64,000 bases of DNA from the NCBI RefSeq assembly GCF_000379105.1, contig NZ_KB900609.1, forward strand, positions 2,654,365-2,718,364. Reading direction: 5' to 3'. Numbering within the stretch: the first letter of the stretch is position 1; every line of letters starts with the position of its first letter. This document shows, in pieces, positions 17,589-26,029 of this stretch. The notes beneath the pieces were generated by a model, which saw only the letters and a program-made list of their open reading frames with translations, ran no database searches and had not been told where the DNA came from. Source of the DNA: Methylobacterium sp. WSM2598. GTDB lineage: Bacteria; Pseudomonadota; Alphaproteobacteria; Rhizobiales; Beijerinckiaceae. Position numbers and translations under genes: made by a program.

Positions 17589-18166
17589 CCGGGCGGCGTG
17601 GGCCCGGGAGGGCGGCGCTCGCCGCCCTCCTGCTGGCGGCCGGCCTCGCCCTCCTGGGCCAGGCCGGCTCGATCCGGGCCAAGGGCCTCCTCGCCCAGGC
17701 GCTTCTGGAGCGGGCCTTCGCGCGGAGCCTCGCCGCGGGGGGCCGGCCGGTGCGGCCCTGGCCCTGGGCCGACACGGTGCCGGTCGCCCGGCTGACCCTC
17801 CTCGGCCGCTCCCTGGTCGCCCTCGACGCCAGCAGCGGACAGGCCCTGGCCTTCGGTCCCGGCCACGTGCCGGGCACGCCCGAGGCCGGCGAGCCCGGCA
17901 CCGCCGTCTACGCGGCCCATCGCGACCTGCATTTCCGCGGCCTCGACCGGCTGCGGACCGGCGATCCGGTCGCGGTGACGCGCCGGGACGGGGTGCGCCT
18001 GCGCTTCCGGGTCACCGGGACCCGGGTGGTGCGCCACGACGCCTCCGGCATCGACCCGCACGCGCCGGGGCGGCGGCTCGTCCTCGCCACCTGCTGGCCC
18101 CTCGACGGCGCGACCCGGGGGCCGCTGCGCCTCCTGGTCGAGGCCGCGCTGATCCCCGGGGAATAG
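17585..18166 (+). CDS. Class GN (proteobacterial) sortase
   Basis: 193 residues starting with GTG at 17585, overlapping the target-protein stop by GTGA. An N-terminal membrane anchor lies at about 9-27. Catalytic residues are in place: His112 in AAHRD, Cys170 in LATCWP, and an Arg at 178 or 182 in TRGPLRLL. The family is a transpeptidase that cleaves LPXTG-like signals; its only visible substrate is the LPQTG protein immediately upstream. No dedicated sortase-system kinase, response regulator or OmpA-family partner is encoded nearby. A regulator of XRE type follows at 18229. Confidence 0.93.
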   Translation: MTGRRGPGRAALAALLLAAGLALLGQAGSIRAKGLLAQALLERAFARSLAAGGRPVRPWPWADTVPVARLTLLGRSLVALDASSGQALAFGPGHVPGTPEAGEPGTAVYAAHRDLHFRGLDRLRTGDPVAVTRRDGVRLRFRVTGTRVVRHDASGIDPHAPGRRLVLATCWPLDGATRGPLRLLVEAALIPGE

Positions 18167-18228
18167 CGCGGGCGCGGCTTGCGCCGGGTGCGGTTCCGTG
18201 CGGTTTTGTCCGCGGGGAGCCGGGGCGG

Positions 18229-18969
18229 ATGGGCGCGGGCGACACGGACCTGCCGGAGAGCGAGAGCCTGCGCGTGGCCGAGACGGTGCGCGAGGCGCTC
18301 GCGCGCCGGCGCATGTCGCGACAGGCCCTGGCCGACGCGGCGCGGATCAGCCTCTCGACCCTGGAGAAGGCGCTGGCCGGCCGCCGGCCCTTCACGCGGG
18401 CGACGACGGTGCGGCTGGAGGAGGCGCTCGGCGTCTCCCTGCGCGGCCCCGCCCCGTCCGCGCGCCACGCGCCCGAGCGCCTCGGCGCCTATTCGCGCGA
18501 GGCGGTGGCCTGGCTGGAGGGCCGCTACCTGACGCTGCGCCCCTCCTTCGGCGACGCGGCCGCGCTCTTCGCCTACCGCACCGAGATCCTGTGGGACCCG
18601 GAAGGCGGCCGCCTCGTCTTCCGCGAGGCCGAGCGCCTCGACGCGCCCTTCGCGCAGAGCGGGGAGGTGTCGGTGCCGAACCTCTCGGGCACCATCTACC
18701 TCGTCACCAACTGGCAGGGGCAGGTCCGCCTCGCCATGCTGGGCCGCCCGACGATCCACGGGGAGCTCTACGGCCTCCTGACCACTTTGCACGCGGGGCG
18801 CGGCGCGCAGCTCACCCCCGCCGCCTGCCCCCTCGCCCTGCTGCCGGATCGCGGCGAGGTGCCCTCCGGGCGCATCACCCCGGGCATGCCGGCCTACGCG
18901 CCCTGCCGCCGCCACCTCGCGCGCGTCTGCGACGAGGGGTTCGGGGTGGTCTTCCCGGTGCCGGGGTGA
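18229..18969 (+). CDS. XRE-type helix-turn-helix regulator with unknown C-terminal domain
   Basis: 246 residues. The N-terminal HTH (about 15-62) reads VREALARRRMSRQALADAAR then LSTLEKALAGRRPF. The rest (about 85-246) is an uncharacterised domain with alternating strands (ILWDPEGGRLVFREAERLD, GTIYLVTNWQGQVRLAMLGR) that looks like a ligand-sensing or effector fold. GGAG precedes the ATG. It follows the sortase by 62 bp on the same strand and may control the sortase unit, but no operator is evident. Function unknown. Confidence 0.75.
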   Translation: MGAGDTDLPESESLRVAETVREALARRRMSRQALADAARISLSTLEKALAGRRPFTRATTVRLEEALGVSLRGPAPSARHAPERLGAYSREAVAWLEGRYLTLRPSFGDAAALFAYRTEILWDPEGGRLVFREAERLDAPFAQSGEVSVPNLSGTIYLVTNWQGQVRLAMLGRPTIHGELYGLLTTLHAGRGAQLTPAACPLALLPDRGEVPSGRITPGMPAYAPCRRHLARVCDEGFGVVFPVPG

Positions 18970-19060
18970 CGGGGCGGTAGGGTGCGGGCCCCCGCGGAGC
19001 GGGGGTGGGGAAGTCTCCCGCGCGGGACGGGCGCGCGGGCATGCCGACGCCGCAAGCCCC

Positions 19061-19076
19061 GCCCCCGTGCGGGGGC
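19061..19076 (-). terminator. Possible terminator-like hairpin after the 590-residue flagellin gene
   Basis: GCCCCCGTGCGGGGGC can fold into a 6-bp GC stem with a 4-base loop, 37 bp beyond the flagellin stop. It lacks a T-run, unlike the terminators of the other two flagellin genes, so termination here is uncertain. Confidence 0.35.
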
Positions 19077-19112
19077 GAGGCGTGGCGGCCCCGGCCGGGG
19101 CCGGGTTCCGGC

Positions 19113-20885
19113 TCAGCGGAACAGCGTCATCAGGTTCTGGGTCGCCCCGTTGGCGATGCTGAGCGACTGCACCGCCAGCTGCTGCTGGGTCTGCAGCGCC
19201 TTCAGCCGCGTCGATTCCTCCTCGATGTCCGCGTCCACCAGCGTCCCGATCGTCGCCTGGTTGGCCTTGATCAGCGTGTCCACGAACGAGGATTGCCCCT
19301 CGATCTGCGTCTTGCTCGCGCCGAGCTTCGTGCCCGCATCCGTCACCGCCGCGATCGCCTTGTCGACCGCCGAGATGATGTTCTTCAGGTCCGCGTCGCC
19401 GTTCGTGCCCACCAGCTTCGAGATGTCCAGGTTGGCGATCGAGTAGGAGCCGCCCCCGAACTGCGCGTTGTAGGTGCCCATCGCGGTGTCCAGGATGCCC
19501 TGCGCCTGGGTGACCCCGGCGTCGGTGCCGGTCCCGGTGCGCGGCACAACACCGCCCGCCGGGACGTCCGTGCCAGTGGTGGTGCCCGCCGTGAAGCCGA
19601 ACGCCGCGTCCGCGTTGCTGATGATGATCTTCGAGCCCGCACCGGCCGTGTCGGTGCTGGTCAGGACGAGCTTCCCGCCCTGGACCGACGCCGCGACCTT
19701 GGCAGCGGTCGTGGCCGAGAGCGTGGTGTTGATCATCGCCGCCACGTCGGTGGCGTTGACGGCATTGTTGCCGGCGGAGGTCTTGGTGGCCAGGGCGGCA
19801 TAGGCCGCCGCGTCCAGCGTGATGGTCTTCGAGGTCGTGCCGTCGCTGATCGTGATGGCCTTGCTGCCCGTCGAGAGGTCGAGGTTGGTGAAGGCGCTGC
19901 CCTGCACCATCGCCACCGTGGCGACGCCCGTGGTGGTGCTGAAGCCGACGTCGATCAGGGCCTTGCCGGCCGAGGGGTTGCCGACGGAGACCGACAGGGT
20001 GGTGGCCGCGCCGGTCGCGGTCGAGTTGAAGGTCAGCCGGCCCGAGGAATCCAGGCCCGCCGTCACCTTGCCGGCCAGGGTCGCGGAGGCGGAGATCTGG
20101 TTGTTGACGGCCTTCAGGAACTCGTCGGTCGTGACCTTGGACAGGTCCTTGGCAGCCGTCGCCATCGTGGACGAGTTGAGCACGATGTTGCCCGTCTGGC
20201 CGCCCACGGAGATCGCCAGCGAGACCTCGTTGATGGCGCTGAAATCCGCCGTGCCGGCCCCGGAGCCGAACCCGCTCGTGCCGGTGAGGGAGGTCGAGCC
20301 GACGACCTGGGCGTTGGTCGCGGCCGCCGTGATGCTGGTCGAGTTGGCGTCGTAGAGCTTGATCTGGCCGACGTTGATGTTGATCATCGAGAAGTTGATC
20401 GTGCCGTCGCTGGCGCGCGAGAAGCCCGCCACCACGTTCTGGACGGCTTTGTAGCTGGTGTTCGTGGCAGCCGAGTTGACGGAGAGCCAGTTCTGCCCGC
20501 TGGAGACCGAGGAATCGGCGGTCGCCTTCATCTTGCTCTGCAGGGTCGCGATCTCGGTCTGGACCTTGGAGCGGTCGGTGCCGGAATTGGTGGCGGTCTG
20601 GAGCTTGGCGCGCAGGTTCTGCAGGTCGGAGAGGATGCTGTTGAGGCCGTTATAGGCGGTGCCGACGGCCGAGGAGGAGAGGCCGAGCGAGTCCTTCACC
20701 GCGCCCAGGGAGGCGTTGTCGGTGCGCACCGTGGTGGCGATGGACCAGTAGGCGGCGCTGTCGGAGGCGGCGGAGACGCGCTGCCCGGTCGAGACCCGGT
20801 TGCTGGTCATGTCGAGCTGGGCATTGATCGACTTGAGGGTGGTGAGCGCGGTCATCGCCGCGGAGTTGGTGAGCAGGCTGGTCAT
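19113..20885 (-). CDS. Flagellin, long form
   Basis: 590 residues. The conserved N-terminal D0/D1 (MTSLLTNSAAMTALTTLKSI, NRVSTGQRVSAASDSAAYWS) and C-terminal D1/D0 (IEEESTRLKALQTQQQLAVQ, ending NLMTLFR) flank a variable centre. The centre is about 130 residues longer than in the two neighbouring flagellins and is Thr/Ala/Gly-rich, forming surface domains of the filament. The ATG has no Shine-Dalgarno-like sequence in front (CCCTCACC). Two copies of a conserved motif lie at 20928-20964 and 21003-21039. Flagellin is exported by the type III apparatus encoded elsewhere in this window. Confidence 0.97.
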   Translation of the reverse strand: MTSLLTNSAAMTALTTLKSINAQLDMTSNRVSTGQRVSAASDSAAYWSIATTVRTDNASLGAVKDSLGLSSSAVGTAYNGLNSILSDLQNLRAKLQTATNSGTDRSKVQTEIATLQSKMKATADSSVSSGQNWLSVNSAATNTSYKAVQNVVAGFSRASDGTINFSMININVGQIKLYDANSTSITAAATNAQVVGSTSLTGTSGFGSGAGTADFSAINEVSLAISVGGQTGNIVLNSSTMATAAKDLSKVTTDEFLKAVNNQISASATLAGKVTAGLDSSGRLTFNSTATGAATTLSVSVGNPSAGKALIDVGFSTTTGVATVAMVQGSAFTNLDLSTGSKAITISDGTTSKTITLDAAAYAALATKTSAGNNAVNATDVAAMINTTLSATTAAKVAASVQGGKLVLTSTDTAGAGSKIIISNADAAFGFTAGTTTGTDVPAGGVVPRTGTGTDAGVTQAQGILDTAMGTYNAQFGGGSYSIANLDISKLVGTNGDADLKNIISAVDKAIAAVTDAGTKLGASKTQIEGQSSFVDTLIKANQATIGTLVDADIEEESTRLKALQTQQQLAVQSLSIANGATQNLMTLFR

Positions 20886-20927
20886 GGTGAGGGAACTCGC
20901 GATGAACTGAAGGAACGGGTTGCAAAT

Positions 20928-21039
20928 CCGGGCTCACACCGGAGAAGCGGACCGGCTTCATGCCTTGGACCGATCGCAGGTCCGACCGACGACGCGCTAA
21001 ACGCGGGCTTTCACCGAAGAAACGGAACGACATCATGTC
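20928..21039 (-). promoter_or_regulatory. Doubled leader motif of flagellin gene 1
   Basis: Two 37-bp copies, 20928-20964 and 21003-21039, share about 28 of 37 bases. Common core on the plus strand: CGGGCT, then CACCG, AGAA, CGGA and TCATG. In transcript sense each reads CATGA, about ten variable bases, then CCGGTG-AGCCCGG. The proximal copy ends 43 bp before the start codon. The same pair precedes both other flagellin genes. Confidence 0.6.
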
Positions 21040-22178
21040 TAGGGACAACCATAATCCCTTCCGCACTGCTGACGTCGAAGAATAATCCAATAGACAATTG
21101 TTCCTCAACCTGTTCTTTTTGGCCTCGATTCCCCTAAGGAAGGTTGCATCTCTCTCGCGGCTCTTCGTTCGAATACGTTCGTCTCAAGCTTAAGGTTAAC
21201 TGATCATTGATCTGGACGAGCTGCCCGAGAGTCCATGCGCCGAGCGCGGAGATCTCTCTTTTAAGTTGTGTCGCGATCTTTGGAGTACCGCAACCACTTG
21301 GTATATCAGGATGATTCCGTGCCGGCGTGCCGATCGGAGCAGTTTTAGGTTGTGTCTATGCGTGGGTGCGAGCGGAAGGTGGCGGCGGCACCCCGCCTGC
21401 GCACCGGGCAAGACCGGCGGCCGGCTCACCGGGAAATCTTGGGAATTACTGTTTTCTTTGCTTTCTAGTTCTTGTGCCCCGCGGCGCCCGCAATCCGGGT
21501 TCGGCCTGCATCAATCGAGTGCGGCGCAGCATCAGAGCGTCCGCGGCGGCCGGGCCTGGCGTGATCCGGCCGGTGCTTCGGCCGTGTCGGGAGGCGTCGT
21601 GCGAGGCGCAGGTGCGTGGCGAAGTCCGCGGCCTGGGGCCGGCGGGCCGCGACGGTTCGCGCGGGCGAGCCCCGGCCCGGAGGAGGATCACGGGCTGGGT
21701 GTGGCGCCGCCGGCGAGGGCCGTCAGGGCGTACGGCGGGGTTGCGGGCTGCCAGGGTGCGCTCGCCCTTCCCCCGCAGGCCTCCCCCTGGTCGATGACCA
21801 GGCGGGCCGCGCGGCGATGGCGATCGCGTCCGCGCCCGACGGTCGCGTGCCGCCCGACGAGGAGGGAATCGGGCCTCTCCGCGGATGGCGGCCTCTCGCG
21901 GCTGATGGCCCCGGCGCGTGTCGGTCCAGGCCGCGGACCATGGTCGCGGGCGGCCTGGGGTGCGGGGCTGCGCGGGATCCTCCCCGCCCCGCCGGGCGTG
22001 GCGGCGATCGACCGGATCGCAGCCCGATCCGTGCCGTGCGCGCGCACCGTCCGCGCCGCGCGGATCTCGGGGGACGGCGGCATGCCGCATCACGCCCCCG
22101 CGCTGCCGCGCGTCGGCGCATCCCGGACAAACCGGGCGTTGGTTCACGGGGCCGCGCCCGTTCCGGGCGCGTCACGCG

Positions 22179-22207
22179 AAAAACCCCGCCTCCTCGCGGA
22201 GACGGGG
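22179..22207 (-). terminator. Rho-independent terminator of flagellin gene 2
   Basis: On the minus strand: CCCCG-T-CTCC, loop GCGA, GGAG-G-CGGGG, followed by TTTTT. It lies 60 bp beyond the stop codon. A second GC stem, GGCCCCGGC-GGT-GCCGGGGCC (22221-22241), lies between it and the gene. Confidence 0.85.
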
Positions 22208-22266
22208 CGCGCTGCGTGGCGGCCCCGGCGGTGCCGGGGCCGGGGCTTTGGCTGGCTGATCCCGGC

Positions 22267-23652
22267 TCAGCGGAACAGCGAGAGCAGGTTCTGGCTCGAC
22301 GAGTTGGCGATGCTCAGCGACTGCACCGCCAGCTGCTGCTGCGTCTGCAGCGCCTTCAGCTTCGTCGATTCCTCCTCGATGTCCGAATCCACCAGCGTGC
22401 CGATCGTCGCGCTGTTGGCCTTCATCAGGGTGTCCACGAAGGTCTTCTGGCCGTCGACCTGCGTCTTGGCCGCGCCCAGCTTGGTGCCGGCATCCGTAAC
22501 CTTGCCGATCACCTGATCGACCATGGTGATGATGTTGGCCACGTCGGTGTCGCCGTTGGTGCCGACGAGCTTGGAGATGTCGAAATTCGCGACGCTGTAG
22601 GAGCCCGACATGCCGCCGCCGGCCGTGTAGGTGCCGGTCGCCGTGTCGAGCAGGCCCTTGCCGGTCGTGGTGGTCGCGTTGGTCCCCTTGTTGACGACGC
22701 CGGTGACGCTGGCCGCGCCGAAGCCGATGTCGACGGTGTTGTTGGCCGTCGTGTCGATCTTGAGGGTGTTGGTCGCACCCGTCGCGCTCCGGGTGAAGGT
22801 CAGGCGGCCCGCCGAGTCCAGGCTGGCGGTGACGCTCGGCACGCCCGCGGTGGTCAGCGTGCTGGCGCTGATCGCGTTGTTGAGCGCCGAGAGGAACTCG
22901 TTGGTGGTGACCTTGGTGAGGTCCTTGGCGGCGGTGGTCAGCGCGGCCTTGTCGAGCTTGATGGTCGCGTTGCCGGTCTCGGTGGTGATCGTCAGCTCGA
23001 CCGTCTGGGCGGCCGAGAAGTCGGCCGTGCCGCCGGTGAACGCCGTCGTGCCGGTCAGCGAGGTGCTGCCGAAGACCTGACCCGACGTGGCCGGGACGGT
23101 GACGCTGGCGCTGGAATTGGCGTCGAGCAGCTTGATGCTGCCGACATCGACGTTCACGTACGAGAAGTTGATCGCGCCGGCCGAGTCGCGGGAGAAGCCG
23201 GCCACGATCTTGCGGATGGCCTGGTAGTCGCTCGCCGACGAATCCACCGAGATCCAGTTCTGGCCGCTCGACACCGACGAGTTGGCGGTCGCCTTCATCT
23301 TGCTCTGGAGCGCCGCGATCTCGGTCTGGACCTTGGCGCGGTCGACGCCCGCCTGGGTGGCGGTCTGGAGCTTGGCGCGGATGTTCTGCAGGTCGGTGAG
23401 GATGCTGTTGAGGCCGTTATAGGCCGTGTCGATGGTCGAGGCGCCGAGCCCGAGCGAGTCCTTCACCGCGCCGAGCGAGCTGTTATCCGTGCGGACCGTC
23501 GTGGCGATCGACCAATAGGCGGCGTTGTCGGCAGCGTTGGAGACGCGCTGGCCGGTGGAGACGCGGTTGCTGGTCGTGTCGAGCTGGGTGTTGATGCTCT
23601 TGAGGGTGGTCAGGGCCGTCATCGCGGCGCTGTTGGTGAGCAGGCTGGTCAT
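22267..23652 (-). CDS. Flagellin, short form, copy A
   Basis: 461 residues with the same conserved ends as the other flagellins (MTSLLTNSAAMTALTTLKSI; ending SSQNLLSLFR) and a Thr/Val/Ala-rich central region. It differs from the copy at 24271 at only some 25 positions, clustered in the variable region (for example around residues 180-200 and 295-330). No Shine-Dalgarno is seen before the ATG (GATCAGCTCAG). The gene ends in a strong terminator, so it is probably a single-gene transcript. Confidence 0.97.
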   Translation of the reverse strand: MTSLLTNSAAMTALTTLKSINTQLDTTSNRVSTGQRVSNAADNAAYWSIATTVRTDNSSLGAVKDSLGLGASTIDTAYNGLNSILTDLQNIRAKLQTATQAGVDRAKVQTEIAALQSKMKATANSSVSSGQNWISVDSSASDYQAIRKIVAGFSRDSAGAINFSYVNVDVGSIKLLDANSSASVTVPATSGQVFGSTSLTGTTAFTGGTADFSAAQTVELTITTETGNATIKLDKAALTTAAKDLTKVTTNEFLSALNNAISASTLTTAGVPSVTASLDSAGRLTFTRSATGATNTLKIDTTANNTVDIGFGAASVTGVVNKGTNATTTTGKGLLDTATGTYTAGGGMSGSYSVANFDISKLVGTNGDTDVANIITMVDQVIGKVTDAGTKLGAAKTQVDGQKTFVDTLMKANSATIGTLVDSDIEEESTKLKALQTQQQLAVQSLSIANSSSQNLLSLFR

Positions 23653-23694
23653 CTGAGCTGATCCGGGTTGTGAGGCAGACAGGCAACATCGGAT

Positions 23695-23808
23695 CCGGGC
23701 TCACACCGGAGTAGCAAATGGCCTCATGCCATAGATCCAAGACTTGGATCTAACCCGCTACGCATTACAAACCGGATTCTCACCGGATCGGCAAAATGAC
23801 ATCATGTC
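23695..23808 (-). promoter_or_regulatory. Doubled leader motif of flagellin copy A
   Basis: Proximal copy 23695-23730 (CCGGGCTCACACCGG and CCTCATGCC) and distal copy 23772-23808 (CCGGATTCTCACCGG and the palindrome GACATCATGTC), 77 bp apart. The proximal copy is 42 bp upstream of the ATG. Confidence 0.65.
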
Positions 23809-24183
23809 GACAGGTTCAAACAAACCTGCTTGCCGAGCTGCCGCCGGAACTTCCTGCGGGTGCGATCACGATCACCCTGGCGATGGATCCACTATGCCCG
23901 GCTCACCGTTACTGGTGGCTTAATCGCAATGGCAAAAGGGCTCGGGCTTTCACCATGTTCGATTGATGGAGGCCGCGATGAAGCGCGGTTCGGCATGGCC
24001 GAGGAAGCGCGGCTTCACGGCGCCCCGCGAGGTCCGGCGCGGCGCGCCACGGCGGCGCGCCCCGGTCGGCACCGCCCCATCCGGCTCCGGTCCGTCGGGC
24101 CGCGGCCGCGCTCCGCCCGCCGCGACCGACCCGCGCAGGAACCCGCCCCCTCGGGAAAGCGCCCGTTCCGGGCGCGTCACGCG

Positions 24184-24212
24184 AAAAACCCCGCCTCCTC
24201 GCGGAGACGGGG
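24184..24212 (-). terminator. Rho-independent terminator of flagellin copy B
   Basis: Same hairpin and TTTTT run as at 22179-22207, 59 bp beyond the stop codon of the gene at 24271-25656. Confidence 0.85.
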
Positions 24213-24270
24213 CGCGCTGCGTGGCGGCCCCGGCGGTGCCGGGGCCGGGGCTTGGTCGGAGGATCCCGGC

Positions 24271-25656
24271 TCAGCGGAACAGCGAGAGCAGGTTCTGGCT
24301 CGACGAGTTGGCGATGCTCAGCGACTGCACCGCCAGCTGCTGCTGCGTCTGCAGCGCCTTCAGCTTCGTCGATTCCTCCTCGATGTCCGAATCCACCAGC
24401 GTGCCGATCGTCGCGCTGTTGGCCTTCATCAGGGTGTCCACGAAGGTCTTCTGGCCGTCGACCTGCGTCTTGGCCGCGCCCAGCTTGGTGCCCGCGTCCG
24501 TCACCTTGCCGATCACCTGATCGACCATGGTGATGATGTTGGCCACGTCGGTGTCGCCGTTGGTGCCGACGAGCTTGGAGATGTCGAAGTTCACGACGCT
24601 GTAGGAGCCCGACATGCCGCCGCCGGCCGTGTAGGTGCCGTTCGAGGTGTCGAGCAGGCCCTTGCCGGTCGTGGTGGTCGCGTTGGTCCCCTTCGCCACG
24701 GAGCCGGTGACGCTGGCGGCGCCGAAGCCGATGTCGACGGTGTTGTTGGCCGTCGTGTCGACCTTGACGGTATTGGTCGCACCCGTCGCGGTCCGGGTGA
24801 AGGTCAGGCGGCCCGCGGTGTCCAGGCCGGCGGTGACGCTCGGCACGCCCGCGGTGGTCAGCGTGCTGGCGCTGATCGCGTTGTTGAGCGCCGAGAGGAA
24901 CTCGTTGGTGGTGACCTTGGTGAGGTCCTTGGCGGCGGTGGTCAGCGCGGCCTTGTCGAGCTTGATGGTCGCGTTGCCGGTCTCGGTGGTGATCGTCAGC
25001 TCGACCGTCTGGGCGGCCGAGAAGTCGGCCGTGCCGCCGGTGAACGCCGTCGTGCCGGTCAGCGAGGTGGTGCCGGAGGCCTGCGCCTGGGTCGCCGCCA
25101 CGGTCACGCTCGAGCCGGCATTGGCGTCGAGCAGCTTGATGCTGCCGACATCGACGTTCACGTACGAGAAGTTGATCGCGCCGTTCGAGCCGCGGGAGAA
25201 GCCGGCCACGATCTTGCGGATGGCCTGGTAGTCGCTCGCCGACGAGTCCACCGAGATCCAGTTCTGGCCGCTCGACACCGACGAGTTGGCGGTCGCCTTC
25301 ATCTTGCTCTGGAGCGCCGCGATCTCGGTCTGGACCTTGGCGCGGTCGACGCCCGCCTGGGTGGCGGTCTGGAGCTTGGAGCGGATGTTCTGCAGGTCGG
25401 TGAGGATGCTGTTGAGGCCGTTATAGGCCGTGTCGACGGTCGAGGCGCCGAGCCCGAGCGAGTCCTTCACCGCGCCGAGCGAGCTGTTGTCCGTGCGGAT
25501 CGTGGTGGCGATCGACCAATAGGCGGCGTTGTCGGCAGCGTTGGAGACGCGCTGGCCGGTGGAGACGCGGTTGCTGGTCGTGTCGAGCTGGGTGTTGATG
25601 CTCTTGAGGGTGGTCAGGGCCGTCATCGCGGCGCTGTTGGTGAGCAGGCTGGTCAT
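24271..25656 (-). CDS. Flagellin, short form, copy B
   Basis: 461 residues, nearly identical to the gene at 22267-23652, with the same D0/D1 ends. Differences are conservative or lie in the exposed centre (for example SVTVAATQAQASG against SVTVPATSGQVFG). It is divergent from flbT, whose product in Caulobacter destabilises flagellin mRNA. It also lacks a recognisable Shine-Dalgarno. Having three flagellins suggests a composite filament or dosage, not phase switching; no invertible element was seen. Confidence 0.97.
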   Translation of the reverse strand: MTSLLTNSAAMTALTTLKSINTQLDTTSNRVSTGQRVSNAADNAAYWSIATTIRTDNSSLGAVKDSLGLGASTVDTAYNGLNSILTDLQNIRSKLQTATQAGVDRAKVQTEIAALQSKMKATANSSVSSGQNWISVDSSASDYQAIRKIVAGFSRGSNGAINFSYVNVDVGSIKLLDANAGSSVTVAATQAQASGTTSLTGTTAFTGGTADFSAAQTVELTITTETGNATIKLDKAALTTAAKDLTKVTTNEFLSALNNAISASTLTTAGVPSVTAGLDTAGRLTFTRTATGATNTVKVDTTANNTVDIGFGAASVTGSVAKGTNATTTTGKGLLDTSNGTYTAGGGMSGSYSVVNFDISKLVGTNGDTDVANIITMVDQVIGKVTDAGTKLGAAKTQVDGQKTFVDTLMKANSATIGTLVDSDIEEESTKLKALQTQQQLAVQSLSIANSSSQNLLSLFR

Positions 25657-25698
25657 CTGAGCTGATCCGGGTTGTGAGGCAGATAGGCAACATCGGAT

Positions 25699-25812
25699 CC
25701 GGGCTCACACCGGAGTAGCAAATGGCCTCATGCCATAGATCCAAGACCTGGATCTAACCCGCTACGCATTACAAGCCGGATTCTCACCGGATCGATGGCG
25801 CGACGTCATGTC
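25699..25812 (-). promoter_or_regulatory. Doubled leader motif of flagellin copy B
   Basis: Proximal copy 25699-25734 is identical to that of copy A. Distal copy 25776-25812 keeps CCGGATTCTCACCGGATCG and GACGTCATGTC, while the bases between them differ, showing that the two ends of the motif are the conserved parts. Confidence 0.65.
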
Positions 25813-25870
25813 TGCAGGACATTATAGGACCTGCCCATCGAACATTGGTCGATGACTTGGTGGTAGCGAA

Positions 25871-25898
25871 TTTCAGCTGCCTTCATCGACGCTATAAT
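25871..25898 (+). promoter_or_regulatory. Possible sigma-70 promoter of flbT
   Basis: A perfect TATAAT (25893-25898) is preceded after 16 bp by TTTCAG as a weak -35. Such a -10 is rare in this GC-rich DNA. It would give flbT a leader of about 125 nt. Confidence 0.35.
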
Positions 25899-26029
25899 GG
25901 TCGTATGGGCGGCCTTACTGGTGACTTAAGCCGGTCCGGCGAAGGCGGTGGACACCCGGCCCGTCCACAGGGCAGTTTCGGGCAAGGTTACCAACCTATG
26001 TCGTCGGGGTGTGGGAGAGAGCGGGACGC

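Larger units (their letters stand above)
20886..22266. other. Long intergenic region between flagellin genes 1 and 2
   Basis: 1,381 bp. 20928-21039 holds the doubled leader motif. 21040-21500 is markedly AT-richer than the rest of the window (for example around 21080-21130 and 21185-21215), compatible with promoter or acquired DNA. 21500-22150 is GC-rich with many overlapping open frames whose products are Arg/Pro-rich and unlike any family. 22179-22241 carries the terminator structures of the next flagellin gene. No gene was supported. Confidence 0.6.
23653..24270. other. Spacer between the tandem flagellin genes
   Basis: 618 bp: the leader motifs of copy A (23695-23808), a TTACTGGTG-CTTAA element at 23908-23923, unrelated GC-rich sequence, and the terminator of copy B (24184-24212). 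No gene was seen. Confidence 0.7.
22154..25800 (-). repeat. Tandem duplication of a flagellin unit, period about 2,005 bp
   Basis: The segments 22154-23795 and 24159-25800 each contain leader motif, flagellin gene, and terminator, and are nearly identical. Identity begins abruptly at GCGCCCGTTCCGGGCGCG and ends just past the distal leader motif; the DNA between the units is unrelated. This indicates a recent duplication or ongoing gene conversion. Confidence 0.85.

Noticed and set aside
20920..20940. Sigma-54-like TGAGCC then TTTGC before flagellin gene 1
   Set aside because: The essential GG of the -24 element is missing, and the element is not conserved at the other flagellin genes.
19005..21137. 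700-codon plus-strand frame antisense to the flagellin gene
   Set aside because: It mirrors the flagellin codons, shows no domain, and similar antisense frames appear opposite both other flagellin genes, as expected from third-position GC bias.
21446..22175. Several minus-strand frames between flagellin genes 1 and 2
   Set aside because: Overlapping frames all give Arg/Pro/Ala-rich products without a ribosome-binding site or family resemblance.
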